Origin: Clostridia bacterium
GTDB lineage: Bacteria > Bacillota > Clostridia > CAKSNL01 > HGM11501
Assembly: GCA_030535815.1 (NCBI GenBank)
Contig: JAUNRD010000099.1
Location: forward strand, 1 to 6,339
Direction: 5' to 3'
DNA length: 6,339 bases
The notes under the pieces are model-generated. The model was given only the letters and a program-made list of their open reading frames with translations, was not told where the DNA came from and ran no database searches. The translations under genes were made by a program, and so were the position numbers. This document shows, piece by piece, positions 6,003 to 6,339 of the stretch; the first letter of the stretch is position 1; each line of letters begins with the position of its first letter.

Positions 6003-6031
6003 ATTTTAGCATATAAAAGCCCTAAAGTCAA
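6003..6031 (-). promoter_or_regulatory. Promoter of the nitrilase-GDPD gene
   Basis: On the minus strand, TTGACT (6026-6031), a 17-base spacer and TAAAAT (6003-6008), preceded by TGC, form a strong sigma-A promoter with extended -10. Predicted start is near 5996, giving a leader of about 19 bases. The -35 box includes the TGA stop codon of the upstream permease gene (6028-6030), so the promoter begins where that gene ends. Confidence 0.8.
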
Positions 6032-6050
6032 GCTTGTTTACGGCTTTTAT
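6013..6050 (-). terminator. Possible weak terminator hairpin at the end of the permease gene
   Basis: ATAAAAGCC (6013-6021) and GGCTTTTAT (6042-6050) form a 9-bp stem. After a C/C mismatch, TAAA (6023-6026) pairs with TTTA (6037-6040), leaving a 10-base loop. On the minus strand it spans the permease stop codon, and its distal arm contains TTTT. The U tract lies inside the stem and there is little GC, so termination would be weak. The -35 box of the next gene falls in the loop and inner stem. Confidence 0.4.
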
Positions 6051-6339
6051 GTATATCAAGCACACTTACGGAAATCATTCTGAAAAGAATGAGCGCAAAG
6101 CCTATATAATGATAGTAATATATATTTTCTCCGGCTAAAAATACTCCTCCGAGAACTGTTACCAATGTGGAAATTCCGCCAAATGCCGCCATTGTGGTAG
6201 GCGTTACTTTAGACAGGGCATAGTTATTCATAAAGGTTGCAAGGCAAGTTGATATTATGCCGAGGAAGATAAAGCCCGATATGTTTTCAACGTTAAAGTA
6301 AGGTGCAAAATAGCTTTCTATGCTTCCTGCTATCAGATG
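6028..6339 (-). CDS. EamA/DMT family permease, C-terminal part (cut by window edge)
   Basis: The minus-strand frame is open from the right edge of the window to the TGA at 6028-6030, giving the last 103 residues. An internal methionine at 6231 is not the start: the 36 codons before it continue the same membrane protein without a stop. At least three hydrophobic segments are visible: one around G-F-I-F-L-G-I-I-S-T-C-L-A, one around M-A-A-F-G-G-I-S-T-L-V-T-V-L-G-G-V-F-L-A-G-E, and one around Y-I-G-F-A-L-I-L-F-R-M-I-S-V-S-V-L. The pattern of small residues, then G-E, then Y-I-G-F-A-L-I-L matches the end of the second EamA repeat of drug/metabolite transporters. A short basic tail (H-K-S-R-K-Q-A) ends the protein. 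Such permeases move amino acids, sugars or other metabolites across the inner membrane; the substrate here cannot be told. It lies upstream of the nitrilase-GDPD gene on the same strand and may be partly cotranscribed with it. Confidence 0.8.
   Translation of the reverse strand, partial: HLIAGSIESYFAPYFNVENISGFIFLGIISTCLATFMNNYALSKVTPTTMAAFGGISTLVTVLGGVFLAGENIYYYHYIGFALILFRMISVSVLDIHKSRKQA

Noticed and set aside
5978..6031. N-terminal extension of the nitrilase-GDPD protein to ATG 6031
   Set aside because: It overlaps the promoter and the end of the permease gene; the start at 5977 has a good ribosome binding site and gives the normal nitrilase N-terminus.
6028..6231. Treating 6028-6231 as a complete 67-residue gene
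   Set aside because: The frame stays open with membrane-protein sequence to the window edge, so it is the end of a larger permease gene.

Overview
The window looks like part of a chromosome from an anaerobic, gut-type member of the Clostridia (Firmicutes). It has moderate to low GC (estimated by eye), strong AGGAGG-like ribosome binding sites (AGGTGATTTTATG occurs identically before two genes), sigma-A promoters of the TTGACt/TATAAT kind, and compact intergenic spaces with T-rich hairpin terminators. The protein families also fit: DUF1653, a PocR-domain AraC regulator, a FAD-dependent oxidoreductase of the FAD_oxidored type, and an EamA permease. No species can be named from the sequence alone.

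Layout, left to right. Positions 1-133 hold no recognisable gene, only two small abutting hairpins. A minus-strand pair follows: a polysaccharide deacetylase-like protein (353-1051) and, 9 bases downstream of it, a small DUF1653 protein (134-343), driven by a promoter at 1074-1101. A perfect 12-bp hairpin terminator (1103-1131) separates this pair from a 741-residue FAD-dependent oxidoreductase (1136-3361, minus). That enzyme carries beta-rich, carbohydrate-binding-like modules at both ends. Divergent from it is an AraC-type regulator with a PocR-like sensor domain (3471-4349, plus). The two genes share a 109-bp intergenic region in which their promoters physically overlap. The regulator converges on an unusual two-domain enzyme (4370-5977, minus), a nitrilase-fold amidohydrolase fused to a glycerophosphodiester phosphodiesterase (GDPD). 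A 20-bp perfect inverted repeat between them contains the stop codons of both genes. The right edge cuts an EamA/DMT permease, of which the last 103 residues are present (6028-6339, minus).

How the genes may work together (inference): the regulator probably senses a small molecule through its PocR domain and controls the divergent oxidoreductase, and perhaps the flanking hydrolases. All the enzymes appear cytoplasmic, since none has a signal peptide, so the substrates would be imported or internal small molecules. An oxidoreductase, a deacetylase-like hydrolase, an amidase/phosphodiesterase fusion and a permease together suggest a small catabolic or salvage locus for a modified sugar, amide or glycerophosphodiester. 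The actual substrate cannot be read from the sequence. The nitrilase-GDPD fusion and the overlapping divergent promoter are the most distinctive items. I see no CRISPR array, phage gene, transposase, tRNA or rRNA.
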